Assembly: GCA_937974625.1 (NCBI GenBank)
Contig: CALJVJ010000197.1
Location: 1-63,408 of the forward strand
Direction: 5' to 3'
DNA length: 63,408 nt
From: an uncultured Saprospiraceae bacterium
GTDB lineage: Bacteria > Bacteroidota > Bacteroidia > Chitinophagales > Saprospiraceae
The notes under the pieces are model-generated. The model searched no databases. It was not told the DNA's origin and saw only the letters and a program-made list of their open reading frames with translations. Positions 1 through 8,051 of the stretch are shown one piece after another (the stretch's first letter is position 1; the number at the start of each line of letters is the position of its first letter). The position numbers were made by a program, and so were the translations under genes.

Positions 1-139
1 TTTCAGGGTCAATCCCTGTTTTTGTCAAAAGCCCTTTAATGGCAAATTGTCCTAATTGATAAGACATTAAATCCATATAATCGGTACCTGAACGAAGGAA
101 CGGCGTTCGGCAGCCGTCTATTAAAACTACTTTCTTCAT
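1..139 (-). CDS. Thiolase family protein (acetyl-CoA acyltransferase), N-terminal fragment
   Basis: The gene begins at an ATG at 139 on the minus strand and runs off the left edge, so only about 46 codons are visible. The translation starts MKKVVLIDGCRTPFLRSG and continues through DYMDLMSYQLG, the typical opening of thiolases (acetyl-CoA C-acetyltransferase/acyltransferase) that act in fatty-acid beta-oxidation or acetoacetyl-CoA formation. The RTPF motif near residues 11-14 is characteristic. The catalytic cysteine and histidines lie outside the window, so substrate preference cannot be judged. It is divergent from the DUF547 lipoprotein gene, with a 213 bp shared upstream region. Confidence 0.8.
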   Translation of the reverse strand, partial: MKKVVLIDGCRTPFLRSGTDYMDLMSYQLGQFAIKGLLTKTGIDPE

Positions 140-352
140 TATATAATTTTTGATTTTACACCTAAATATAGGAATTCTCCGCACATCGGAAAAAGAAAAC
201 ATCACAAAGGACTGATTTTCTTCGTTTTAAGAACTTGATATCGTTTTTTTGTCTTACCTAGAACAGACTGACTTGGTTTTCTACATTGGTCTTATAACTT
301 TTCAAATATTGAGGCGTTTTAATAAAAAACAGAATCACTTTACAAAAAAATT

Positions 353-1468
353 ATGAAAAGCTTATTAAAATATTTTTTATTCGGCTCCCTATTTTTTGTT
401 ATCTCTTGTGGTAACACTGTTGTGGAAAAAGAAAAAACCGTTGCCACTGCTTCTCAAGCAGCTAAACCCGTAGTTGCAGAAACACCTAAACCTGTTGTTG
501 CCGACACGCCAGTAGAAAAGGTAGTAGAAAAAACAACTGAAGTTGCTAAAATAGAAGCACCTACCCCTCTGAAAACAACTAAAAAGGTTGGCAAAGAAGC
601 GGTCAAAAAAACAAAGGAAGTCGTTAAAACTAAAGTAGAGACGCCTACTCCAAAAATAGAAGAAACCGTTACTAAGGTAGAAGCTCCAAAGGAAATACCT
701 AAAAAGGTAGAAGCTCCAAAAAAAGAAGTGGTAACGGAAACACCGAAAGCTTCAACACCTTCGGTAAAAACTACAGTCCCAATACCGAAAAAAGAAGTGG
801 TTAAACCTACACCAAAACCTACTGCTTTTTCTCATGCTGCATGGAATACATTGGCACAAAAACATATTAGCGCTGCTGGAAAAGTTAATTATAAAGGCTT
901 CAAAGCTGATGCTATTGCGTTCGATGCTTATTTAAAATCATTAGCGGCTAATCCTGTGCAAAGTAGTTGGTCAAGAGGTCAAAAAATGGCTTATTGGATT
1001 AACGCCTATAATGCCTTTACCATTAAATTGATTGTTGATAATTATCCTGTAAAAAGTATAATGGATTTAAATGGAGGTAAACCTTGGGATAGAAAATGGA
1101 TAAAATTAGGTGGAAAAACTTATTCTTTAAATAATATCGAACACGATATTTTACGCCCACAATTTAAAGATGCTCGAATTCACTTCGCTGTTAATTGTGC
1201 TGCTAAATCTTGTCCACCTGTTTGGAATAAAGCTTGGACGGCTGCCAATTTAAATGGTCAATTAGAGCGCTCTACTAAAGCCTTTATCAATAATACTAAA
1301 TACAATAATGTAGGTGGTAGTAATGCTGCTATTTCTAAGATTTTTGAATGGTACGCAGTAGATTTTGGTGACAGTATCGTCTCTTACTTGAACAAATATG
1401 CCGCTACAAAAGTAGAGGTAGGAACAACCGTAACTTACAAAGACTATAATTGGGCGCTTAACGAATAG
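353..1468 (+). CDS. DUF547 domain lipoprotein with a long Lys/Pro-rich linker
   Basis: A 371-residue predicted lipoprotein. Residues 1-18 form a signal peptide followed by a lipobox cysteine at position 19 (FVISC-G). Residues about 25-160 are a low-complexity stretch rich in Lys, Pro, Val, Thr and Glu, with internal repeats at DNA level: the 17-mer AAGGTAGAAGCTCCAAA occurs at 674-690 and 704-720. The rest is a DUF547 domain, recognised from AYWINAYNAFTIKLI and the cysteine-containing motif FAVNCAAKSCPP. DUF547 proteins occur widely in bacteria and plants; their activity is not established. The linker resembles periplasm-spanning linkers of TonB-like proteins, which suggests the domain is held away from the membrane. 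A terminator hairpin follows at 1497-1530. Confidence 0.85.
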   Translation: MKSLLKYFLFGSLFFVISCGNTVVEKEKTVATASQAAKPVVAETPKPVVADTPVEKVVEKTTEVAKIEAPTPLKTTKKVGKEAVKKTKEVVKTKVETPTPKIEETVTKVEAPKEIPKKVEAPKKEVVTETPKASTPSVKTTVPIPKKEVVKPTPKPTAFSHAAWNTLAQKHISAAGKVNYKGFKADAIAFDAYLKSLAANPVQSSWSRGQKMAYWINAYNAFTIKLIVDNYPVKSIMDLNGGKPWDRKWIKLGGKTYSLNNIEHDILRPQFKDARIHFAVNCAAKSCPPVWNKAWTAANLNGQLERSTKAFINNTKYNNVGGSNAAISKIFEWYAVDFGDSIVSYLNKYAATKVEVGTTVTYKDYNWALNE

Positions 1469-1496
1469 CAAAGAAATTAAAACTCGCTACAGGAAG

Positions 1497-1530
1497 GAGG
1501 TGGACAACTTAGGTTGTTTGCCTCTTTTTT
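1497..1530 (+). terminator. Intrinsic terminator after the DUF547 gene
   Basis: GAGG and ACAAC pair with GTTGT and CCTC around a short loop, followed by a run of T. The AAGGAGGTGG at 1494-1503 looks like a ribosome binding site but lies 46 bp from the next start codon, so it belongs to this hairpin. Confidence 0.6.
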
Positions 1531-1548
1531 GTATCTTAACTTTACTTT

Positions 1549-2142
1549 ATGAAGGAACTGATTGCTCAAATAAAAAATTGCACCATCTGCCAAGAATACC
1601 TTGGTGACGGTTGCCGACCTGTATTTACGGTTCACCCAAAAAGTAAAATCATTATCATCGGGCAAGCACCAGGTAGAAGAGTTCACGAAAGTGGAATACC
1701 ATGGCATGATAAAAGTGGTGATAACATAAGAAATTGGATGGATGTGACGAAGGAAGAATTTTATGATGAGGAATTATTTGGTATTGTTCCCATGGGCTTT
1801 TGTTTTCCAGGAACGGGTAAATCGGGAGATTTGCCTCCTAGAAAAGAATGTGCCCCTCAATGGCATCCTTCCTTATTGGGTTTGATGAAAGAGGCTAAAC
1901 TCATCTTATTGGTTGGAAGTTATGCGCAAAAATATTATTTAGGTAAAAAAGCAAAGAAAAATTTAACGCAGACTGTTCAACATTTTGAAGAATATTTGCC
2001 TACTTTTTTACCACTACCTCACCCTTCTCCTAGAAATAATATCTGGATGAAAAAGAATCCTTGGTTTAAAAAAGATTTATTACCTGAACTTAAGAAGATT
2101 ATTCAAGGTGTAAAGACTAAAAGATTTGTCAGACCCGCCTGA
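1549..2142 (+). CDS. Uracil-DNA glycosylase superfamily protein, Fe-S type
   Basis: A 197-residue protein of the uracil-DNA glycosylase superfamily, which removes uracil from DNA to begin base-excision repair. Motif 1 is GQAPGRR (residues 38-44), followed by the pocket segment SGIPWHDKSG. The second motif is HPSPRN (158-163). Cys11, Cys14, Cys85 and Cys101 give a C-x2-C plus C-x15-C pattern like the 4Fe-4S ligands of family 4 enzymes, so a cluster is likely. Family 4 enzymes usually have GEAPG or GEGPG in motif 1; Gln in place of Glu here may alter substrate choice. The last codons and the stop lie inside a 17 bp inverted repeat (2122-2165). Start at ATG 1549, the first available. Confidence 0.82.
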   Translation: MKELIAQIKNCTICQEYLGDGCRPVFTVHPKSKIIIIGQAPGRRVHESGIPWHDKSGDNIRNWMDVTKEEFYDEELFGIVPMGFCFPGTGKSGDLPPRKECAPQWHPSLLGLMKEAKLILLVGSYAQKYYLGKKAKKNLTQTVQHFEEYLPTFLPLPHPSPRNNIWMKKNPWFKKDLLPELKKIIQGVKTKRFVRPA

Positions 2143-2165
2143 ATGCCTGCGGGTCTAACAAATCT
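2122..2165. repeat. 17 bp palindrome overlapping the 3' end of the glycosylase gene; bidirectional terminator
   Basis: AGATTTGTCAGACCCGC (2122-2138) pairs with GCGGGTCTAACAAATCT (2149-2165) with one transition. The stop codon of the glycosylase gene (2140-2142) lies in the loop, so the left arm encodes its last residues. It sits between convergent genes and may serve as terminator for both. Confidence 0.7.
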
Positions 2166-2184
2166 AATGTTTTAGTCTACTTGT

Positions 2185-2667
2185 CTACTGCCCATTATTT
2201 CGACTAAAAATTTTCGTCCCGTATGCAATGATTGCCATCAATTCTTTAATCGGAAAAGGCGAATAATTGCTATTATGTACCTCTACTCGATAATGCGTTT
2301 TAAACCAATTGCTTTCTGGATGTAAGGTCAATAAATGAAATTGTTGATTCACCCATACTTCAAAACGAAAATTGAAAAAGCCTCGATATTTCATTTTAAA
2401 TTGGACTGGCTGATGGTCTCTGTCTGTTAGATTTATTAAAATTTCTCCTTTCCAGTTTGTTGTCATTTCTCCGATATTCCTCCCATCTTTCAAAATTTCA
2501 TAACGTGTCCCCCAAAAGTTAGCATGTGCTATTTCATATTCCGTATCTGCTAACTCGACAATTCCTTTACATCCAGTCCACCCAATCATAGCTAGTTGTC
2601 CTAGCACTTCATTTCCTTTTTCAATAATCGTCGTTTTATAATTTTCTGCTCTTAAATAGTAATTCAT
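2185..2667 (-). CDS. Hypothetical protein, possible LURP-one/scramblase-like beta fold
   Basis: A 160-residue soluble protein without signal peptide or membrane segment. I do not recognise a firm family. The pattern of short alternating strands, with phrases such as YEILKDGRNIGEMTT and VQFKMKYRGFFNFRFEVWVN, resembles the repeated strand-turn layout of LURP-one/phospholipid-scramblase-like barrels, but this is an impression from composition. It starts at ATG 2667 and is convergent with the glycosylase gene, sharing the palindrome at 2122-2165. The coding sequence has normal codon use and an intact frame, so it is likely a real gene of unknown function. Confidence 0.6.
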   Translation of the reverse strand: MNYYLRAENYKTTIIEKGNEVLGQLAMIGWTGCKGIVELADTEYEIAHANFWGTRYEILKDGRNIGEMTTNWKGEILINLTDRDHQPVQFKMKYRGFFNFRFEVWVNQQFHLLTLHPESNWFKTHYRVEVHNSNYSPFPIKELMAIIAYGTKIFSRNNGQ

Positions 2668-3029
2668 AAGGTTTGGATTTTAATGGTTTTCGATAGTAGT
2701 AAATTAATGAAAACTAATTTTAAAATCCATACTTTTCGATAAACCAAGTAGGAATTGCGATTAATGCTAGGTTATACTTTTTACTATTTTTCGTCCACCA
2801 AAAAAACATTTTTCTACATCTTATTAATAGCGTTATAAATACTTGTTTTCATTATAAAGCTAACCGTAGTTTGAATTGGTTGGCTCGAGCAAAAATCCAT
2901 AACCATACGGTAGCGTACGCTCGGACAAGTTACTCAAGTTACAATACTTTTAATGTCGAAAAACACCAGGTTTAGATTTATTCACCAGATATATTGGTAA
3001 CCACCAATAGTATCTCTAAACCTAAAATT
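2668..3029. other. Divergent intergenic region before exbD
   Basis: About 360 bp without a convincing gene. It carries the degenerate palindrome at 2866-2942. No perfect TAnnTTTG promoter was found for exbD. Confidence 0.5.
2866..2942. repeat. Degenerate dispersed palindrome, related to 63148-63212
   Basis: The left arm (2866-2890, GTAGTTTGA then GGCTCGAGC) pairs imperfectly with the right arm (2919-2942, GCTCGG then CTCAAGTTAC). The left arm shares GTAGTTTGA and GCTCGAGCAAA with the element near the right end of the window. Confidence 0.5.
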
Positions 3030-3566
3030 ATGGCAAAGAAAAAGCGCCGATTAAGCAGTGAAGTCAATGCAGGGTCTATGGCAGATATCGCCTTCCTGTT
3101 GTTAATCTTCTTTTTAGTAACAACCCAGATTGATTTTGATAAAGGAATTTTAGTCAAATTACCTCAATGGGAAGACGACGATATTATCCCTACCCCCATA
3201 CCTGATAATAATGTGTTCAGCATTAAGGTCAACCGAGATAATAAATTATTGATTGAAGGAGAACTTGGAGAGATAGAAGAAATTAAAGACCAAGTCAAAG
3301 AATTTATTATTAATCCCCTTAAAAACAAAAAACTTGCTACTGCCCCCAATAAAGCAGTTGTGGCATTACAAAATGACCGAGGCACTTCTTATACCACCTA
3401 CCTTAGTGTTTACAATGAAGTGAAAGCCGCCTACAATGAATTGTGGAATGAAGAATCTAATCGGCGATATGGTGAAGCGTATGTGGACTTACCAAAAGCA
3501 GTCCAAAAGGAAATTCGAAACTTGATTCCGTCAGTTATTTCAGAATCAGAACCTACCCAATATTGA
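3030..3566 (+). CDS. exbD: ExbD/TolR-family biopolymer transport protein
   Basis: A 178-residue inner-membrane protein of the ExbB-ExbD-TonB motor, which uses proton flow to energise outer-membrane uptake. The N-terminus MAKKKRRLSSEVNAGS precedes a single transmembrane helix SMADIAFLLLIFFLVTT with the conserved proton-carrying Asp at residue 19. The periplasmic part is longer and more acidic than in E. coli ExbD. The frame opens earlier at a TTG (2994), but the ATG at 3030 fits the family start exactly and is preferred. No ExbB gene is adjacent; TonB lies 2.4 kb downstream on the other strand, beyond a TPR gene. Confident in family; whether it serves TonB or a gliding/secretion motor is open. 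Confidence 0.88.
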   Translation: MAKKKRRLSSEVNAGSMADIAFLLLIFFLVTTQIDFDKGILVKLPQWEDDDIIPTPIPDNNVFSIKVNRDNKLLIEGELGEIEEIKDQVKEFIINPLKNKKLATAPNKAVVALQNDRGTSYTTYLSVYNEVKAAYNELWNEESNRRYGEAYVDLPKAVQKEIRNLIPSVISESEPTQY

Positions 3567-3701
3567 CAGGATGACAGGATTATTGTAGGTCGTACTTGTT
3601 AGACGTGTTCTAGGTCGTGTATTTACCACGTCCCAGAGCACCCTTACACTGAACACGACTTATTCATGAACGACCAACCACTCCATCCGCTTTTCGGTTT
3701 A

Positions 3702-3738
3702 CAATAATCAAAAGTCTCTCTTGGACTTTTGATTATTG
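3702..3738. terminator. Bidirectional terminator between exbD and the TPR gene
   Basis: A perfect 15 bp stem, CAATAATCAAAAGTC (3702-3716) with GACTTTTGATTATTG (3724-3738), and a 7-base loop between convergent genes. Confidence 0.65.
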
Positions 3739-3761
3739 CTCATCCTGAAAACTGAAACTGT

Positions 3762-5564
3762 CTATATGTTGTCTCCTCGCAGCTTTCGAAAACGTTTCCT
3801 AGCCTCCACTGCAAACGTACTATTGGAGAAATCTATAAATATCTTTTCATATAATTCTTGCGCTCTCGTTGGATTATTGAGCTGATTTTCTTGTAAATCT
3901 GCTAATTCAAATAGCGCATTATCTGCTCTGATTTCTTCTGCATGATTTTCAATAATGTCTTCGTACATGGCAACCATACTATCCCAATCTTTTTGTTTCT
4001 TGTAAATTTGGGCTTTCATGTATTTCACATCATCTTGTAAAGAGTGGTCTGGAAATTGAGCGATTAAAGAATCTAATTTGACAAACGATTCGTCAAACCG
4101 ATTTTGAAAAACTAATAAATCTGCTTCTGAATATAATTTCAACGATGTCTCGGTAGAATCTAACCCTAAATTATCGGTGATAAAAACGGCTAAATCTAAA
4201 GCATCATTCGCTATCAATTTTGAGGTAGACCTTTTTAATACTTTAAACTGAGTTTGCGCCCATTGAAAATCTCCCGCATAATAAGACAACCGAGCATTTC
4301 TAAATCGGGCTTCGTGGCCTAAAATATCATCTTTAAATGCCTTGTCAACTTGAGAATAGAGCAATGTGGCTTCCCATATCTCGCCTTGCATCAAATAATA
4401 ATCTGCTAATTTTATTTTACCTTCTGCTTGAGTGGCTGGATTGATACCAGGGAATTTAATAACCTCATCCAATATGGTCGTGGCTTTGCCCAAATCATTT
4501 AAATAAAAAGCTTCTAAGTCTGCTAATTCTACTAAAATATTAGCAGTAGTTTTGTTTCGGCCAAACTCATCTAAGAAAGTGTTATACTCTGATTCTAATG
4601 CTTTTAAGTCTTCTACAGAATAATTAAATCCTTCTACAATTTTCTTTCTTTTACAAGCTAAGGATTCTTGTTTTGATGGAATATAATAGCTAGAGGTAAC
4701 TCCTTTTTCTTCTACTATATAATCAAATGCCTTAATGGCAATATCATAATCTTTTCCATTCGATGCGATGTTGGCTAATTGGTAAACTCTAGACCCATTT
4801 TCCTTATTCTTTCGGTCTAATGCGCGTACTTGACGGAAGGCATTTTTATAATCTTTCCTTTGAATAAAAACCCAACTTAATAATTCTGGATAGATAGCTA
4901 TTTCTCGGTCTTCTTGGATTCTTTCATATAATTGTGCTTGTAAAAACTCATAATCTTCTGGCTGTAAATATCTTTGGAATAAAGTTCTTATCGACCCCAT
5001 TCTAGATGGACTGGCTTCGACACTATTCAGATAATATTCAATCATCTTTTTAGTGTTCCCACTTCTCCGATACAAACTCGCTAGATTATAAGCGAACACT
5101 TGCTTATCTTTTAATAATTCTGAACCTTTTTCGTAGGTTTCTATAGCTAATTTATATTTAGTCAGTCGATTAAATGCATCTGATAATTTCCGAATGATAT
5201 TGTGGTCTGGTGTCAGTTGTTTGATAGCATTTCTATACTGGACATTTGCTTCCTCTTCTTTATTTTGTCGTTCATATAAATTTCCATAAGTAACATATAA
5301 CTGCACTTGTTTCGGCCGTTTTTTTATTTGCTTTTTAATGGCCGCTTCACACTTCTCATACTCTTCTAAGCTAATTAAGCATTCTATGTAGCGCTCAAAA
5401 TATTGGTCATTAAAATTTTGTTCTTCATATAACTTTTCATACAAAGATGCTGCTTTTGAATATTCCCCATTTTGGTAATATTGCATCGCCAGCCTTGACT
5501 TTTGTGCACTCAAAGTAAAAGAAGTCGCCAATAGGATTAAACAAACTAAGAAACGATATCGCAT
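3762..5564 (-). CDS. Secreted tetratricopeptide repeat protein
   Basis: A 600-residue protein with a signal peptide (residues 1-20, ending LSAQ) followed by TPR-like helical repeats along almost the entire length. Clear repeats include YYQNGEYSKAASLYEKLY near residue 30, AIETYEKGSELL near 145, and a C-terminal group ending in ALFELADLQENQLNNPTRAQELYEKIF. It has no lipobox and no T9SS tail, so it is likely periplasmic or attached to the outer membrane through partners. TPR proteins act as scaffolds. Similar long TPR proteins are common in Bacteroidota, but no specific role can be read from this one. It is followed on the minus strand by the terminator at 3702-3738. Confidence 0.8.
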   Translation of the reverse strand: MRYRFLVCLILLATSFTLSAQKSRLAMQYYQNGEYSKAASLYEKLYEEQNFNDQYFERYIECLISLEEYEKCEAAIKKQIKKRPKQVQLYVTYGNLYERQNKEEEANVQYRNAIKQLTPDHNIIRKLSDAFNRLTKYKLAIETYEKGSELLKDKQVFAYNLASLYRRSGNTKKMIEYYLNSVEASPSRMGSIRTLFQRYLQPEDYEFLQAQLYERIQEDREIAIYPELLSWVFIQRKDYKNAFRQVRALDRKNKENGSRVYQLANIASNGKDYDIAIKAFDYIVEEKGVTSSYYIPSKQESLACKRKKIVEGFNYSVEDLKALESEYNTFLDEFGRNKTTANILVELADLEAFYLNDLGKATTILDEVIKFPGINPATQAEGKIKLADYYLMQGEIWEATLLYSQVDKAFKDDILGHEARFRNARLSYYAGDFQWAQTQFKVLKRSTSKLIANDALDLAVFITDNLGLDSTETSLKLYSEADLLVFQNRFDESFVKLDSLIAQFPDHSLQDDVKYMKAQIYKKQKDWDSMVAMYEDIIENHAEEIRADNALFELADLQENQLNNPTRAQELYEKIFIDFSNSTFAVEARKRFRKLRGDNI

Positions 5565-5934
5565 GATTAATTTTTCTGGTTCTTTGACAAATCAAGTGAA
5601 TCAGTCGTTTCAATTTCATTTTTTCTCTTTCTTTTTAGTCAGAAAAAAACTTAAAATCAAATCGACCACTGGATTCGTTAAAGAACGATTTTTCTTTTGG
5701 AAAATAAGGAGGGGCTAAAGCATTACTTAAAAGAGAAAATTAATTCCTTTTATTACTTAATACAAAGCAAACCCTACACCATTTTTCAATTCTAACTAGA
5801 CAGAATAAATATTCCACCCATTCTTTTATAAAAAACGCTCTAAAAAGCATAAAGTTGCCCAAGGCAAAAATAGGAAGGGCCATCTCTCACTTGGAAAGAC
5901 GGCCCTTCTAAAAAAATCAGCTTATTTTCAGGTA
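5565..5934. other. Intergenic region between tonB and the TPR gene
   Basis: About 370 bp. Apart from the tonB terminator at 5874-5908 I see no gene or clear promoter in it. Confidence 0.5.
5874..5908 (-). terminator. Terminator after tonB
   Basis: On the minus strand GAAGGGCCGTCT pairs with AGATGGCCCTTC (one G-U pair), followed by CTATTTTT. It lies 27 bp past the tonB stop. Confidence 0.7.
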
Positions 5935-6846
5935 TTAATTTTGTAAATGAAATCTTATCGGTAAATTAAATCGTACTCTTACCGGACGTGCATTTTGTTT
6001 TCCTGGTGTCCATTTTTTATCCATACCATTCATCAAATTTACCACTCGTAATGCTTCTCTGCCTAATCCAGCACCAGGGTCTTTCACTATTTCCATTTCT
6101 GTTAAACTGCCATCTCTTTCAACAATAAATCGGATAACAGCTGTTCCTTGCACCCCATTTTCTCTAGCTAAAGCAGGATAATTTAATTTGCTTGATAAAA
6201 ATTTTAATAAGGCTGTCGTCGCACATTTATCCGCTGCCTTTTTATCTGCCGCCATATTTTCACAGCCTGGAAACCGAGGCATTTGTTCTGCAAAAATGAC
6301 TGCTGTACCACCGTCATCTTCATCCGACGGAGGAGGTAACGTTGGTTTTGCTGGCACCACTGCTTTCGGCTTTGGTGGTGGTGTTGCCAAAACAGTTTCC
6401 TCTACTTCTAAAGTTTGGTCTACAAAAACAACCGTATCTTCTTCCAGTGGCTCATCTGGAATTTCAATTTTTACAGGCGGTGGTGGCGGAGGTGGAGGTG
6501 GCTTTGGCGGCTCTCTTGTGATTGGTGGTTCCATATCAATGTCTTCCTCCATCTCAATCACAAACTTGTCAAACTTTTCCTTTTCAAAAGTGGTGTAATT
6601 AAATGCTAAAACCACAAAGGCCAAGGACATTACCATTCCAATTTTCAGAAAGGTATTACTCCATTTAAACACATTCACTTCCGAGTATTTGTTTCGGGTA
6701 TTTATAGTTGTATTGGTTTCGTCAAACGATATTTTTTGGCTGATTTTAGAAAATCGATACCGAAACCACCAAATTAGTACACCGATTCCTACGATTAAAG
6801 CAATTAATGACCAACCGATAGCAGTGCTATCTAGTAATAAATTCAT
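5935..6846 (-). CDS. tonB: Energy transducer TonB
   Basis: A 303-residue TonB-type protein that passes energy from the inner-membrane ExbB/ExbD motor to outer-membrane TonB-dependent transporters. It has an N-terminal hydrophobic helix (about 10-28), a second one (about 67-85), then a periplasmic linker containing a run of nine prolines (near residue 117-125) and further PPPKPK segments. The last 80 or so residues form the TonB C-terminal domain (YPALARENGVQGTAVIRFIV ... VRFNLPIRF). Two predicted membrane helices is more than the single one of E. coli TonB but common for Bacteroidota forms. The Gly-rich open frames on the opposite strand are a reflection of the proline run. Confidence 0.9.
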   Translation of the reverse strand: MNLLLDSTAIGWSLIALIVGIGVLIWWFRYRFSKISQKISFDETNTTINTRNKYSEVNVFKWSNTFLKIGMVMSLAFVVLAFNYTTFEKEKFDKFVIEMEEDIDMEPPITREPPKPPPPPPPPPVKIEIPDEPLEEDTVVFVDQTLEVEETVLATPPPKPKAVVPAKPTLPPPSDEDDGGTAVIFAEQMPRFPGCENMAADKKAADKCATTALLKFLSSKLNYPALARENGVQGTAVIRFIVERDGSLTEMEIVKDPGAGLGREALRVVNLMNGMDKKWTPGKQNARPVRVRFNLPIRFHLQN

Positions 6847-7014
6847 AAGTAAGGTTTTAATTTTTTGAATAGTGTTATTTGCTAAAACAGATGTACTGTT
6901 TTAGCATATTTTCATTTGGCAAAAGCCAGCTTTTACTTTTTATTAAAAAATGAATGGTAGTTTGTTCTACCTAATTAGATGCTACAAATATTCTTTTTGG
7001 TGGATACGCAAACT

Positions 7015-7051
7015 AAAAATGGGCTCGCTAAAAATTAGCTAACCCATTTTT
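7015..7051. terminator. Terminator after the RluB-like gene
   Basis: AAAAATGGG (7015-7023) pairs with CCCATTTTT (7043-7051), with a partial inner stem around TAGC/GCTA. It lies just past the stop of the pseudouridine synthase gene on the minus strand. Confidence 0.6.
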
Positions 7052-7072
7052 GATTTACGATTTATTCTTGCT

Positions 7073-7912
7073 TTACACAAAATGCTTGAGCATAATAATC
7101 TCTTTTTCACTAAGAAATTTATAGCGACCTCGAGGTAAATCCTTTTTTGTCAAGCCTCCATAATACATCCTATCCAGCTTGACGACCTCATAACCAAAAT
7201 GCTCAAAAATACGTCGAACAATTCGATTCTTTCCAATATGGATTTCTATCCCTACTTCATTTTTACCTTTATTCCTAACGTAATCTACCCCATCTACTTC
7301 CGCTATACCATCTTCTAGGTTTAGACCTTCTCTGATTTTTTGTAAATCATTTTTGATAACAGGCTTATCCAAAACAACGTGGTATATTTTTTTTACATTA
7401 TAACTGGGATGTGAAAGTTTTCTTGCCAAATCACCATCGTTGGTAAACAATAATAAACCTGTTGTTTCTCTATCTAATCGACCAACTGGAAAGATACGTT
7501 CTGGCACATCTGTACCGATTAAATCCATAACCGTCTTTCTGCCTTTTTCATCACTTGATGTTGTAATCGTTCCTTTGGGCTTATTCATTAACACATAAAT
7601 CCTTCTGACTTCTGGCTTAATAATCTCATCCCGATATTTAACTTCATCTTTCGGATTAATCCTTGTGCCTGGCTCATTCTTTATTTTACCATTCACTTTC
7701 ACCAAGCCTTGCTTAATATAATCGTCTGCTTTTCTTCGAGAACAAATACCACAATGAGCCACATATTTATTTAACCGAATATCTTCCCCTAAGTCACTTA
7801 ATGCAACGGTCTCTTTGGTCTGTAAACGATTCATCGCTTTTGGGTTAAATGGACCATATGTTGTTCTATCTTTCTTCTGTGAATTTTGCTTCTTTCTTCT
7901 TCTATATTCCAT
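7073..7912 (-). CDS. rluB: Pseudouridine synthase, RluB/RsuA family
   Basis: A 279-residue enzyme that isomerises uridine to pseudouridine in ribosomal RNA. A basic N-terminal extension (residues 1-40, rich in Lys/Arg/Gln) precedes an S4 RNA-binding domain (about 45-90, with RLNKYVAHCGICSRRKAD). The catalytic domain follows, with the family motif GRLDRETTGLL at 144-154 and catalytic Asp147. The length and order match RluB, which modifies 23S rRNA, but RsuA/RluE/RluF share this architecture and cannot be excluded from sequence reading alone. A TATCTTTG promoter element lies 40 bp upstream on the minus strand (7953-7960). Confidence 0.85.
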   Translation of the reverse strand: MEYRRRKKQNSQKKDRTTYGPFNPKAMNRLQTKETVALSDLGEDIRLNKYVAHCGICSRRKADDYIKQGLVKVNGKIKNEPGTRINPKDEVKYRDEIIKPEVRRIYVLMNKPKGTITTSSDEKGRKTVMDLIGTDVPERIFPVGRLDRETTGLLLFTNDGDLARKLSHPSYNVKKIYHVVLDKPVIKNDLQKIREGLNLEDGIAEVDGVDYVRNKGKNEVGIEIHIGKNRIVRRIFEHFGYEVVKLDRMYYGGLTKKDLPRGRYKFLSEKEIIMLKHFV

Positions 7913-7952
7913 TGCTAATATTGAATAAAGGCTTGTGAATTTTTTATAGCAA

Positions 7953-7960
7953 CAAAGATA
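7953..7960 (-). promoter_or_regulatory. -7 promoter element for the RluB-like gene
   Basis: TATCTTTG on the minus strand is a perfect Bacteroidota TAnnTTTG element, 40 bp before the start codon. No clear -33 TTG at the expected distance. Confidence 0.45.
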
Positions 7961-7990
7961 CTGATAAACCTAATAATAATGTCATTAAAA

Positions 7991-8016
7991 AATACATGAA
8001 CTTTTCTTCATGTATT
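7991..8016. promoter_or_regulatory. Palindrome upstream of the cysteine desulfurase promoter; possible operator
   Basis: AATACATGAA (7991-8000) and TTCATGTATT (8007-8016) form a perfect 10 bp inverted repeat just before the -33 region. It lies between two divergent genes and has no T-run, so an operator is more likely than a terminator. Confidence 0.4.
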
Positions 8017-8017
8017 A

Positions 8018-8050
8018 TTGTAATTATTGTTTTTATTATCTCTACCTTTG
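8018..8050 (+). promoter_or_regulatory. Promoter of the cysteine desulfurase gene
   Basis: TTG at 8018-8020 and TACCTTTG at 8043-8050 (22 bp spacer) match the Bacteroidota -33/-7 promoter. The start codon follows at 8110. Confidence 0.55.
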
Positions 8051-8051
8051 T

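Noticed and set aside
1494..1503. AAGGAGGTGG as a strong ribosome binding site
   Set aside because: The next start codon is 46 bp away and the sequence is part of a terminator stem; strong Shine-Dalgarno sites are rare in this phylum.
2994..3029. TTG start for ExbD adding 12 residues
   Set aside because: The ATG at 3030 matches the normal ExbD N-terminus; the extension is not family-like.
6188..6609. Gly-rich open frames opposite tonB
   Set aside because: They mirror the proline run of TonB on the other strand and have no family features.
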